Positions 50,301-57,908 of a stretch of DNA of 64,000 nucleotides are shown here, piece by piece. The DNA comes from CAZUXE01 sp964624585 (GTDB taxonomy: Bacteria; Hydrothermota; Tepidihabitantia; B3-TA06). Numbering within the stretch: the stretch's first letter is position 1; every line of letters starts with the position of its first letter. The stretch lies in contig CAZUXE010000003.1 in NCBI GenBank assembly GCA_964624585.1, positions 1 through 64,000 on the forward strand, read 5' to 3'. The translations under genes were made by a program, and so were the position numbers. Under the pieces are notes generated by a model that saw nothing but the letters and a program-made list of their open reading frames with translations, ran no database searches and was not told where the DNA came from.

Positions 50301-50822
50301 GTGAAGCGAGGCAGCAAATGTTTCGGGGTTTAGCTGGTGAGGGTGCAGCTTGCCAGTAGAAACAATATCGTTAAAGTCGGACATTATCTCTTGAGTACGT
50401 TCATATAGCTGCTTATGAACCTGCGGGATATTGATATCTTCAATAGAACGAACAGTTAGAAGAGGGGGATAGACCTGTAAGCGTTTAGGTTTTGAGCCGG
50501 AAATATCCCAAAGGATTGTTTGACGAACATTCCAAGTTACAAAGTATTTAGCCCTAAGTGATTTAGCTTTGAGAATGCCGTTCGAAAGAAATTCAGCGTT
50601 ATCTACAGCAGTATTGGTATCTTTAAGTTCTATAGTAGCTACAGCTTTTTCCTGAGCTTTGTTCGCCCACAGGATTACGTCAGGAAATTTAGTCCCTTTT
50701 CCTACTTTTACAGATGTCTCCCCGTCAGCTTCTTTAACTACATACTTACCAGCAGCAACTATTTTGTTAATCCAGCCGATAAGTTTGATTTGGAATGTTC
50801 GTTCATTCTCTGAAGTAATCAT
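47379..50822 (-). CDS. Single-chain restriction-modification enzyme (type IIG-like)
   Basis: This 1147-residue fusion begins with a PD-(D/E)xK nuclease-type region: FPDVILW (Asp48) and ATIELKD (Glu65, Lys67). A helical connector is followed by an N6-adenine methylase domain with motif I FDPTCGTGTFML (about 360) and motif IV GNFPYIRQ (about 468), where NFPY replaces the usual NPPY. The C-terminal third has specificity-type segments (SEVADVRRGYTTGINKFFYL). One chain would cut, methylate and recognise DNA. Translation starts at ATG 50822, overlapping the stop of a six-codon leaderless ORF. No separate S or R subunit is nearby. It could be a phage-defence enzyme; activity is not proven. Confidence 0.85.
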   Translation of the reverse strand: MITSENERTFQIKLIGWINKIVAAGKYVVKEADGETSVKVGKGTKFPDVILWANKAQEKAVATIELKDTNTAVDNAEFLSNGILKAKSLRAKYFVTWNVRQTILWDISGSKPKRLQVYPPLLTVRSIEDINIPQVHKQLYERTQEIMSDFNDIVSTGKLHPHQLNPETFAASLHYAVEVLTPGMKRSLIQEYTQNKAFQREFQLWAREQGIDNYDHNEFFTNASRQIIYKMLGRIIFYFALRRFSPNLPELALHDSDLKETQKVLWEAFERVREIDYQAIFEPDLTDQIPWSVDSATVLQSLLNNLAYYNFSNIPLDVIGAVFENLIPPHERHALGQFYTRDDLVDFINGFVVRSRDDVIFDPTCGTGTFMLRAYNRFCYDLKEGRHNKLLEKLWGNDIAQFPAELATINLYTREMKDPNNFPRVLNLDFFKLRPGQEVEFPHPRKGLDPQYKIKVPIPQFDGMMGNFPYIRQEKIEKVNKGHKRALEKLLAEEWLADYPDLFEKFRKRKKDVLDPLENWLRNGADPTKAGKLFEEAKIKLSGQADIYAYMFFHAATFLKPEGRMAFLTSNSWLDVAYGYELERFFTSKFKIIAIIESRCEPWFPDAAVNTIITVLERADDSKHLAEHPVRFVKIKKPLAELLKSDSTLKHHKRHMAVNKLVSVIEAERFMGKEIAKGVHSYEDDNFRIRTVRQGELRRHLDEAGKTVKWGKFLRAPDVYFELMEKLADKLVPLSEVADVRRGYTTGINKFFYLTEERAEQYGIEDEYLVPVVKSPKEISGLVVEPEKLKYRLFLCNRSKDELRALGHMGALKYIKDVGEKGATNEGVRWPEVPSVQGRKHWWAIQDREPAKVVGQMITGDRFFVALNMSKAYIDHNLFEFFPKKVKSEQLWASLSFAGAFLYREINGRSNLGDGALKFEGIDWKACLIPNPQLIPKTRIPKRSTTSIFKEVKRKDRQALDAAILEALGLDPKEWLPRIYEGLTELVAERLQLPKMRKKQRKERKARSTAQIIQDLVEDFETGIRIFPADFMPPKVKTHTIDLPHQSFERLVENGMFTYLETDGQQYDFNSVHEAKFAYYAQKPDVLVVAAPTNSLVTAKVVKDYELWANGIREKVFEIVFGRVNNYDQAERITIQVMQKLGIKILP

Positions 50823-50839
50823 GTTAACGCCATCCGCAT
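50819..50839 (-). CDS. Six-codon leaderless upstream ORF of the restriction-modification gene
   Basis: ATG 50839 lies six bases past the -10 box, so the mRNA begins at this codon. It encodes MRMALT and stops at TGA (50821-50819), which overlaps the ATG of the enzyme gene (ATGA). No ribosome site precedes the enzyme start, so ribosomes would reach it by terminating and restarting after this peptide. Confidence 0.5.
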   Translation of the reverse strand: MRMALT

Positions 50840-50844
50840 GGCAA

Positions 50845-50872
50845 AGTATACACTTTTAAGAGTATAGCGCAA
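50845..50872 (-). promoter_or_regulatory. Promoter and imperfect palindrome controlling the restriction-modification gene
   Basis: TTGCGC (50872-50867), 16 bases, TATACT (50850-50845). The spacer and -10 form an imperfect dyad (TATACTCTTA with AAAGTGTATA, eight of ten matched), which could bind a controller. The -35 is weaker than in other promoters here, compatible with regulated expression. Confidence 0.6.
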
Positions 50873-50909
50873 CTCACAAAATTTATTTTATTAAACTACT
50901 ACCTAATAA

Positions 50910-50935
50910 ACAAGGGGCTTATTAAAGCCCCTTGT
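50910..50935 (-). terminator. Terminator of the aminotransferase-serA-DUF1015 operon
   Basis: ACAAGGGGCTT and AAGCCCCTTGT form an 11-bp perfect stem with a four-base loop, followed on the minus strand by TTTATT. Confidence 0.8.
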
Positions 50936-50978
50936 CGCAATCATATTCTTCTACTTGATAATAAAATAGAAGCAACTA

Positions 50979-52259
50979 TTACGGTAAAAGCTCATCTGGT
51001 GTAACGTCAAAAGCCACCAATCCGGAAACCAGTTTTGGGTAAAAATCGGTTGACTTTTGCGGCATTTTCTCACCAACCTTGGAAACAGCCTCAACCTGCT
51101 GCACACGGGTTGGGTTCATAAGAAACACCATTTCAAATTTTCCGGCATCTACATCAGCAAAAGCCTTGTCAGCATAGCGTTCGTATTTGATGTAGTCCTC
51201 TATCTCTTCCTTGGCTATTCCAAGCAACTTTTCAATAATTAAATTATGCAGAACAGAAACATCAAGCGCCTTTAACTCCGATGGAGCATTAGGCATAAGC
51301 TCATCCATAATAGACTGGTCTTTAAGAATAAGTAGCCATGCGCCATCTTTTCGATAAAGACCAAAGGCGTGCTTTGAGGCGTTTTCTTTAACTTTTGTAG
51401 CCAAGGCATCGGCGCTAACTTCAGTGGCGTCAAAATATTTTTCAAGTTCTTTCTTGGTAGCTGCAAAATCGCCTTTAAGTTTGATAACATAACGATGCGT
51501 GGGTAGAACAAGCAAACCCGGGTCAAATAGATTAACTAGAGTAACCATACGGTGATTGAAAGCTGCGTTCTCAGGAGCGTTTGGATGCTGAGAAGAGAGA
51601 GCTTCCTGAAGTGCAAGCGCCGTCTCATAACGATGATGTCCATCTGCAATCATGACCGAAAGAGGTTTTAGAACTTCTTTCGCTTTAGCGATAACGTCAT
51701 TATCGCATACCTTCCATACGCGATGGGTACATCCAAGATCATCGTTGGCTTCAATTAGAGGACGCCCTGCCATAAACGGGGCAAAAAGTTTTTCAATAGT
51801 TCTATCTTTATCGCCATAGAGCATGAATACCTGTTCATAGTTCTTCTGTGTTTTTGAAAAAAGCTTGAAGCGATCCTCGCGGGCGCGGGATAGGGTACGT
51901 TCGTGAGGAAGAACCACTTTGTCTTCGTAGGGATGCAGCTTAAGGGCGCTTATGAATCCTGTACGGGTAATTGTTTTTCCATCCCAAGTGTAAGTTTGTG
52001 TATATGGATAGAATGCCGGTTTGTCGTCCTTAATAATTACCTTATCCTGAAACCATTTATTGAAGTTTTCCAAAGATTCATTGTATCTGTCTTCGGCGCG
52101 TCCCAGTATGAGTCTAACGTAGTTATAGGGATGACGTTCATAATATTTAGACTGCATTTGAGCATCAATTTTATCATATGGTTGGGTGATAACTTTAGAT
52201 AAATCATCAACTTTCCCAGGGTTAAAACGCAGGCCATTAAATGGTCTAATTGTTGCCAT
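50979..52259 (-). CDS. DUF1015 family protein
   Basis: This 426-residue protein fits DUF1015 (COG4198): MATIRPFNGLRFNPGKVDDL, VITQPYDKIDAQMQSKYYER, the central MIADGHHRYETALALQE with a conserved His pair, and LHNLIIEKLLG. The biochemical function of the family is not established; it is often encoded with serA and a class V aminotransferase, as here. AGGAGG precedes the ATG. It is the last gene of the three-gene operon. Confidence 0.9.
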   Translation of the reverse strand: MATIRPFNGLRFNPGKVDDLSKVITQPYDKIDAQMQSKYYERHPYNYVRLILGRAEDRYNESLENFNKWFQDKVIIKDDKPAFYPYTQTYTWDGKTITRTGFISALKLHPYEDKVVLPHERTLSRAREDRFKLFSKTQKNYEQVFMLYGDKDRTIEKLFAPFMAGRPLIEANDDLGCTHRVWKVCDNDVIAKAKEVLKPLSVMIADGHHRYETALALQEALSSQHPNAPENAAFNHRMVTLVNLFDPGLLVLPTHRYVIKLKGDFAATKKELEKYFDATEVSADALATKVKENASKHAFGLYRKDGAWLLILKDQSIMDELMPNAPSELKALDVSVLHNLIIEKLLGIAKEEIEDYIKYERYADKAFADVDAGKFEMVFLMNPTRVQQVEAVSKVGEKMPQKSTDFYPKLVSGLVAFDVTPDELLP

Positions 52260-52274
52260 AGCTTTTAGTCCTCC

Positions 52275-53171
52275 TTAACCCTTGAGAACCTTGATAACTT
52301 CTTCAGCCACTTGAATTCCAGCCCTTGTTTGACCCTCTACTGCCTGAGCGCCAACGTGTGGGGTAAGTACTACATTTTCAAGTTCAAAAAGCTTATGTTC
52401 AGTAACAGGCTCTTTTTCATACACGTCAATTGCTGCAGCACGCAATTTTCCAGATTTTAAGGCATCGTAGAGAGCGTCTTCATCAACAACCCCGCCGCGA
52501 GCGGCATTTACCAAAATTGCTCCATCTTTCATCTTATTGAATTGTTCTGTCGAAATCATGTGATGGGTTGAATCGGTGTGAGGAAGATGCAGGGAAACAA
52601 AATCGGATTCAGCTAATATTTCATCAATGGATTTATAAGTGGCAACCGCTGATTCTTTTACAACGGCATCGTGGAATATTACAGTCATACCCATCGCCTT
52701 AGCACGTTTGGCAAGTTCTGTGCCAATTCGTCCCATGCCGATTATACCAAGGGTTTTACCAAAAAGCTCTATACCCTTGAACTTCTTTTTATCCCAGCGA
52801 CCTTGCTTAAGACTAACAGTTCCCTGACCAATATGGCGAGCAGCGGCAAGCATCATTCCTAAAGTAAGTTCTGCAACAGAGATTGACGTGGCAGCGGGAG
52901 TATTGCGAACCTGCACGCCTTTCTCCTTGGCTGCTTCGCGGTCAACATTGTCAAGCCCAACCCCTGCACGACCAATAACCTTAAGGTTGTTGGCGACTTC
53001 TATTATCTCACGGGTAGCCTTGGTTGCAGAGCGTACAATTAAAGCATCGTACTGACCTATTTGAGCTTTCAGGTCCTCCGGTTCTAAGTGGTTAACCACT
53101 ACTTCAAAACCGGCATCCTTCAGTTTTTGAATGCCTGCTTCGGCAATTGCATCATTAACTAATACCTTCAT
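52275..53171 (-). CDS. serA: D-3-phosphoglycerate dehydrogenase-like enzyme, short form
   Basis: This 298-residue D-2-hydroxyacid dehydrogenase has GRAGVGLDNVDREAA, the NAD loop GIIGMGRIGTELAKRAKAMG, catalytic Arg in NAARGGVVDED, Glu in DVYEKEPVTEH and His in LTPHVGAQ. It lacks the ACT regulatory domain. Placement directly after a serine-type aminotransferase (eight-base gap) points to 3-phosphoglycerate oxidation in serine synthesis. Glycerate or hydroxypyruvate reduction is an alternative. Confidence 0.88.
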   Translation of the reverse strand: MKVLVNDAIAEAGIQKLKDAGFEVVVNHLEPEDLKAQIGQYDALIVRSATKATREIIEVANNLKVIGRAGVGLDNVDREAAKEKGVQVRNTPAATSISVAELTLGMMLAAARHIGQGTVSLKQGRWDKKKFKGIELFGKTLGIIGMGRIGTELAKRAKAMGMTVIFHDAVVKESAVATYKSIDEILAESDFVSLHLPHTDSTHHMISTEQFNKMKDGAILVNAARGGVVDEDALYDALKSGKLRAAAIDVYEKEPVTEHKLFELENVVLTPHVGAQAVEGQTRAGIQVAEEVIKVLKG

Positions 53172-53179
53172 TTTAACTC

Positions 53180-54250
53180 CTAATGACCAAGAATTTCATC
53201 AATTGCGGTAAGTACCTCATCAATGTCCCTCATTTGCAAATCACCCATATGAGCGATACGGAAGGTTTTTTCCTTAAGTTTCTTACCATAACCATTTGCA
53301 ATTGCCATACCCTTTTCAGCAAGCGCCTTGTTCAAATCAGCAACGCTAATACCTTTATTATTGGCAACCACAGTTACAGTCTCAGATTCATAGCCAGATT
53401 CAGGAAAGAGCGCAAAATGCTTCTTAGCCCAGTCGCGAACCCTAGTTGCCATCTCAGAGTGACGTTTATAACGGTTATCCATGCCTTCTGTGAGCATTCT
53501 ATCAAGCTGAAAGTCAAGCGCGTTATAGAGAGCAAGGTTGGGAGTGGAAGGGGTTTGACCGCCCTTTTCGTCAATATACTTCTTCATCTGTAGAAAATCT
53601 GTATAGAAACCGCGGTTTTCAACCGTAGCTGCACGCTCAAAAAACTTATCGGAAACCGTACAGAAAGAAAGGCCCGGGGGAAGGGCTACACATTTTTGAG
53701 TTGAAGTCAAAACTACATCAAATTTATCTACATCAATCTTGGCACCGGTCAGAGAAGATACGGCGTCAACCAGAATCAACACATCTGGATATTTTGTATG
53801 AACCATGTCCGCTATCTCTTCCACGGGATTCATAACGCCGGTTGATGTTTCATTATGTGTTAAACAAAGGACGTCATACTTACCTGTAGCAAGTTCAGCA
53901 TCAACCATTTCAGGTTTTATAGCCTTACCCCATTCAACTTCTATTTTCCCGGCAGGGATACCGTTGGCCTTCGCCATTTTGTGCCAACGTTCACTAAAGG
54001 CTCCGCAGATTGTATTAAGAACAGCCTTTTTGACAGAATTACGAAGAGAAGCTTCCATTATAAGAGAACCCGAAGCAGTCCATACAATAACGTACTGTTC
54101 TGTCCCAAGTGCTTTCTTTAGTTTGTTGATAACAGATGTTCCCAATTCCGAAGCCTCTTTCATACGATGGCCGAACATGGGTTTGGTTTGCGCTTGCAAT
54201 ACCTCAGGCAGAACCTCTGTTGGTCCTGGAATAAATAACTTTTTTTTCAT
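53180..54250 (-). CDS. Class V aminotransferase (serine-pyruvate/alanine-glyoxylate type)
   Basis: This 356-residue PLP enzyme begins KKLFIPGPTEVLPEVLQA and has the Schiff-base lysine in TSTQKCVALPPGLSF and the aspartate in ILVDAVSSLTGA. The family includes SPT/AGT. Next to serA it may transaminate 3-phosphohydroxypyruvate, replacing SerC; this is inference. The frame runs back to TTG 54265, but CAGGAG before ATG 54250 sets the start. Confidence 0.85.
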   Translation of the reverse strand: MKKKLFIPGPTEVLPEVLQAQTKPMFGHRMKEASELGTSVINKLKKALGTEQYVIVWTASGSLIMEASLRNSVKKAVLNTICGAFSERWHKMAKANGIPAGKIEVEWGKAIKPEMVDAELATGKYDVLCLTHNETSTGVMNPVEEIADMVHTKYPDVLILVDAVSSLTGAKIDVDKFDVVLTSTQKCVALPPGLSFCTVSDKFFERAATVENRGFYTDFLQMKKYIDEKGGQTPSTPNLALYNALDFQLDRMLTEGMDNRYKRHSEMATRVRDWAKKHFALFPESGYESETVTVVANNKGISVADLNKALAEKGMAIANGYGKKLKEKTFRIAHMGDLQMRDIDEVLTAIDEILGH

Positions 54251-54265
54251 CAATGGCTCCTGCAA

Positions 54266-54648
54266 GGTTTGAAAGTTAAAAACTCTTCTCCGTTCATCTC
54301 AAAACACAACAAACGGCATTTTACAATATTTTCCCTAGAATAAATAATCCGAACTCAAGTATAACGCGCCTTTTAAGACTGTCAAGCCGTATATTTCAGA
54401 ATAACCATCATCGCCTACTTCGCCCTTGAAGGTTTCAACACCTAACCTAAACAATTACATTACCCCTCTCTTATTAACTCACAAGTTAACTAAATGTGGC
54501 ATTTATTCTGATGGTATTAATAAACAGAACGTTCCTGTTTTCTTTACTTTTTCTTAAGATATTGTTGTCAAAACGCACATTCCTGAATACTCAAAATACC
54601 CACTCTCAATAATAAATACCTTGAATATTCCGGATAAAATGTTACGAA
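54266..54648. other. Intergenic region with the operon leader
   Basis: It contains the serine-operon promoter (54358-54385) and a leader of about 100 bases. The rest, toward ribE, is AT-rich with no gene seen. Confidence 0.5.
54358..54385 (-). promoter_or_regulatory. Promoter of the aminotransferase-serA-DUF1015 operon
   Basis: TTGACA (54385-54380), 16 bases, TATACT (54363-54358) on the minus strand. Confidence 0.8.
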
Positions 54649-55245
54649 TTAAGTCTTATAAGTAATATTAAGGGTTTGTTCACGCACATATTTTGCAATA
54701 AGATCGAATTCCATGTTAATCTTATCACCCACTCGACGTTCAGCAAGTGTGCTGCGACGCAGTGTTTCCGGAATTACGTTAACGGTTAGCTTAGGGCCCT
54801 GGGACTTTTTCAAAACTGTCAGGCTTATTCCATCCAAAGCAATTGAGCCTTGGTCTACTACTAAATCCGAAAACTCTCTGGAAAAGGAAACCTCCATTTG
54901 CCAGGCGTCCTGAGACTTCCTGACAGCGGTTATTTTACCCACTTCATCCACATGACCTTGCACTAAATGCCCTCCCAGAGGCTTTTGCAAAGTTAACGCA
55001 CGCTCAAGATTTAAGCTTGAACCACTATGGAGTAATGAAAGCGTTGTTCTCTTCATAGTTTCAGCAGTTGCTTCAAGTTTTACCCAATCTGCACTAAGTT
55101 CCACAACAGTGAGGCAAACTCCATTAACAGCTAGGCTGTCTCCTTCAGATATCTCAAGGCTTGTAGAAAGCTCAAGAATCTTATTAGTTCCTTTTGAAGT
55201 TACGCGCCGCAGTTTCCCAAGCTCTTCTATTAATCCAGTGAACAT
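54649..55245 (-). CDS. ribE: Riboflavin synthase, alpha subunit
   Basis: This 198-residue protein has two lumazine-binding repeats: MFTGLIEELG, NGVCLTVVE, LNLERALTLQKPLGGHLVQG and the second GHVDEVG, DGISLTV, RRSTLAERRVGDKINMEFD. It converts two 6,7-dimethyl-8-ribityllumazine into riboflavin. ATG 55245 overlaps the ribD stop (TAATG). Genes for RibBA and RibH are not in the window. Confidence 0.93.
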   Translation of the reverse strand: MFTGLIEELGKLRRVTSKGTNKILELSTSLEISEGDSLAVNGVCLTVVELSADWVKLEATAETMKRTTLSLLHSGSSLNLERALTLQKPLGGHLVQGHVDEVGKITAVRKSQDAWQMEVSFSREFSDLVVDQGSIALDGISLTVLKKSQGPKLTVNVIPETLRRSTLAERRVGDKINMEFDLIAKYVREQTLNITYKT

Positions 55246-56396
55246 TAAGCGCTCTCTTCTTTATTTTGAGGAATACCCTCTTCCTCTTCAAGGGAATACG
55301 GAGTGCCTTCAATTTTCAAGTCTTGCCCCAGCCATGAGATATTAATGCCTTTCAAACGCAGTCGTTGATTGATATCGTCATACTCCATAGTTTCCGTATA
55401 CCCTATACCTTTACCTAAAAATGAAGGACTCATACAATATACGAAATGGTCAACCAAATCTTGACGGAGCAATTCTGAAGCAAGCCTACCACCACCTTCC
55501 ACTAAAAGCTGAGTAACCTGTCTTCTGCCCAATTCTGCCAAAACCTGAGTTAGATTCAGTTTGTCTTTGCCGTCTAAATCTACAGCGGTAAATGATACGT
55601 GAACCGGATTGTACTTATTCCTTTGCAATAGAGACGCACGGGTGGTAAATATTAAGGTTTTGCCTTCGTCAAACAATTTGGCATTAACAGGGGTACGGAG
55701 TTGAGAATCTAGTATGACCTTGAGTGGATTACGTCCCTTGGTAAGCCTTACTGTCAAGCGAGGATTATCGGCAAGCACTGTATGAACACCAACCATTATT
55801 GCGTCTGATTGCGCCCTTAACTTATGCCCATACTCCCTTGCCTGTTTACCAGTAATCCAACGGGATGCACCTGACGCGGAAGCCAATTTTGCATCAAGTG
55901 TAGCTGCCAGTTTAAGAATTACATAAGGTAAGCCATTTTCGCGATGCTTAAAGTAGGCCTTGTTCATAGCTCTTGCTTTATTTTCAAGTAAACCTACATC
56001 AACCTGAATATGCGCCCTTATCAAATGTTCAATTCCCTTACCGTCAACAAGCTTATCAGGATCTTTGCAGGCAATTACAACACGTTTAATTCTTGACTTT
56101 TCAATTTGATTTACGCAAGGTGGAGTTCTACCGTAATGTACACATGGTTCAAGGGTTACATATAAGGTAGCGCCATCTGTTTTCCCTTTGGCGTCAGCAA
56201 GAGCAATAGCCTCAGCATGTGGTCCACCGTAACGAGCGTGGTAGCCTTTCCCTAATATTTGCCCCGACTTAACAACAAGAGCGCCTACCAAAGGATTTGG
56301 AGATACCGAACCTCTCCCGCGTTCAGCCAACTGTAGAGCCATATTCATATATACAGCATCTTCCTTGGTGAAGTTTGGGAAAAGCTTATCGCTCAT
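55245..56396 (-). CDS. ribD: Bifunctional pyrimidine deaminase/reductase RibD
   Basis: This 383-residue protein has an N-terminal deaminase domain with zinc motifs GPHAEAIALADAKG and TLEPCVHYGRTPPCVNQI. A C-terminal reductase domain follows with ASRWITGKQAREYGHKLRAQ, SDAIMVGVHTVLADNPRLT and LLVEGGGRLASELL. It carries out the second and third steps of riboflavin synthesis from GTP. It overlaps serS by four bases (ATGA) and ribE by one, forming a tight operon. Confidence 0.95.
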   Translation of the reverse strand: MSDKLFPNFTKEDAVYMNMALQLAERGRGSVSPNPLVGALVVKSGQILGKGYHARYGGPHAEAIALADAKGKTDGATLYVTLEPCVHYGRTPPCVNQIEKSRIKRVVIACKDPDKLVDGKGIEHLIRAHIQVDVGLLENKARAMNKAYFKHRENGLPYVILKLAATLDAKLASASGASRWITGKQAREYGHKLRAQSDAIMVGVHTVLADNPRLTVRLTKGRNPLKVILDSQLRTPVNAKLFDEGKTLIFTTRASLLQRNKYNPVHVSFTAVDLDGKDKLNLTQVLAELGRRQVTQLLVEGGGRLASELLRQDLVDHFVYCMSPSFLGKGIGYTETMEYDDINQRLRLKGINISWLGQDLKIEGTPYSLEEEEGIPQNKEESA

Positions 56397-57646
56397 TTCC
56401 CTATAAATTCCTTGTTATCCATATATGGACGCAACTTTTCAGGAATTTTAACCCTACCGTCTGCTTGTTGGTAGTTTTCAAGTATAGCGATTATGAGCCT
56501 TGGAAAAGCCGTACCTGAACCATTAAGTATATGAGGATATACAAGAGAGCCATCAGCCAGACGTAATCGGGTTTTATTACGGCGTGCCTGAAAATCCCTA
56601 CAGTTGGAGACCGATGATACTTCAAGCCAATCGTTTGCTCCGGCAGCCCATACATCAATATCGTATGTGAGGGATGACTGGAAGGCGGCTTCGTTTGGAG
56701 ACAAGGCTTTCACTTGATAGGGAAGTTCAAGTAGCTGAAGTACCTTTTCGGCATGTGAAAGAATCTCATTAAAGACCTGTGTCGATTTGTCAGGATGCGC
56801 AAACTGCACAAGTTCCACCTTATCAAACTGATGAATACGGAAAAGACCCTTTGTGTCCGAACCGTAAGTACCAGCCTCTCTGCGAAAACACATAGAATAG
56901 GCGGCATAACGAAGAGGTAGAATATTTTCGCTGATTTCTGAATCCATATGTAGGTTGACAAGTGCTGTTTCTGAAGTAGGAATAAGGTAGAGTGGATCAT
57001 CTTTAAGTGCGTACATATCCTCAAGCTTAGTAAGCTGTCCTGCCGCTTTAATAATCTCTTCACGAGCTAAAACCGGAGGGTAGACCTCAGTATAACCATG
57101 TTCCCTTGTGTGAAGGTCAAGACAAAACGACTGCAATGCTCGCACAAGACGCGCGCCTTCACCTGTGTAGGCTGCAAACCTTGCTCCTGCATATGATGCG
57201 GCATAGCGGAAGTCGACCAGTTTTAGGGTCTCACATATCTCAACGTGATCTTTCGGTTCAAAATCAAACTCCGGCTTGCTACCCCAGGTTCTCAAAAGTG
57301 TATCTTCATCAGGTGAAGAGGGGTCAGGAAGATTCGGAAGTTTCCAAAGCATTTCCTGAAATTTAGCTTCGGTCTCTGTAAGTTTTGCGTCAAACTCCTT
57401 AACCTTAGCCTTCAAACTTCCAGTTTTAGCTATGGCTTCAGATGCGTCCTTACCCTCTTTCTTCAATCTCCCGATTGATTCAGAGGCTTGTTTAAGTTCG
57501 TGCCTGAGTTTATCTCTTTCTTTTTGTAATTCACGACGCTTTTCGTCTATTGCCAGCACTTCATCAACTGAAACAGGACACTTCCGGCGAGTCAGTAAGC
57601 TGCGAACCTCTTCAGGATTCTCACGTATCTTCTTGGGATTAATCAT
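56393..57646 (-). CDS. serS: Seryl-tRNA synthetase
   Basis: This 417-residue class II synthetase has an N-terminal tRNA-binding coiled coil (about residues 25-105), motif 2 FRREAGTYGSDTKGLFRIHQ and motif 3 NGSGTAFPRLIIAILENY, with the serine-binding TSETAL. It charges tRNA-Ser. ATG 57646 lies six bases after a -10 box and has no ribosome site, so the operon mRNA is predicted to be leaderless. It heads the serS-ribD-ribE operon. Confidence 0.95.
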   Translation of the reverse strand: MINPKKIRENPEEVRSLLTRRKCPVSVDEVLAIDEKRRELQKERDKLRHELKQASESIGRLKKEGKDASEAIAKTGSLKAKVKEFDAKLTETEAKFQEMLWKLPNLPDPSSPDEDTLLRTWGSKPEFDFEPKDHVEICETLKLVDFRYAASYAGARFAAYTGEGARLVRALQSFCLDLHTREHGYTEVYPPVLAREEIIKAAGQLTKLEDMYALKDDPLYLIPTSETALVNLHMDSEISENILPLRYAAYSMCFRREAGTYGSDTKGLFRIHQFDKVELVQFAHPDKSTQVFNEILSHAEKVLQLLELPYQVKALSPNEAAFQSSLTYDIDVWAAGANDWLEVSSVSNCRDFQARRNKTRLRLADGSLVYPHILNGSGTAFPRLIIAILENYQQADGRVKIPEKLRPYMDNKEFIGK

Positions 57647-57651
57647 GCCTT

Positions 57652-57680
57652 ATGATATAAGGAAGTGAAGCAGATGTCAA
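57652..57680 (-). promoter_or_regulatory. Promoter of serS-ribD-ribE (leaderless)
   Basis: TTGACA (57680-57675), 17 bases, TATCAT (57657-57652); the serS ATG is six bases beyond. Confidence 0.75.
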
Positions 57681-57908
57681 CCATAATTAACTCCGCCAAT
57701 CCGTTCTTGGACGAAATAAACACACTACCTTTCTGCATAAACGACAACTGCTTGATTATCTCAAAATAAATTTGCATTGAAGGTTGCAGAGCGGAGATAT
57801 AAAGACTATAAACGACTGCTGATTATCTCAAAATAGTGCCTTAAAGATTGAGTAAATTTTTTCCTTAACTTACAGCTTCCTGTAGGCATAATTATAGATT
57901 TTGTTAAA

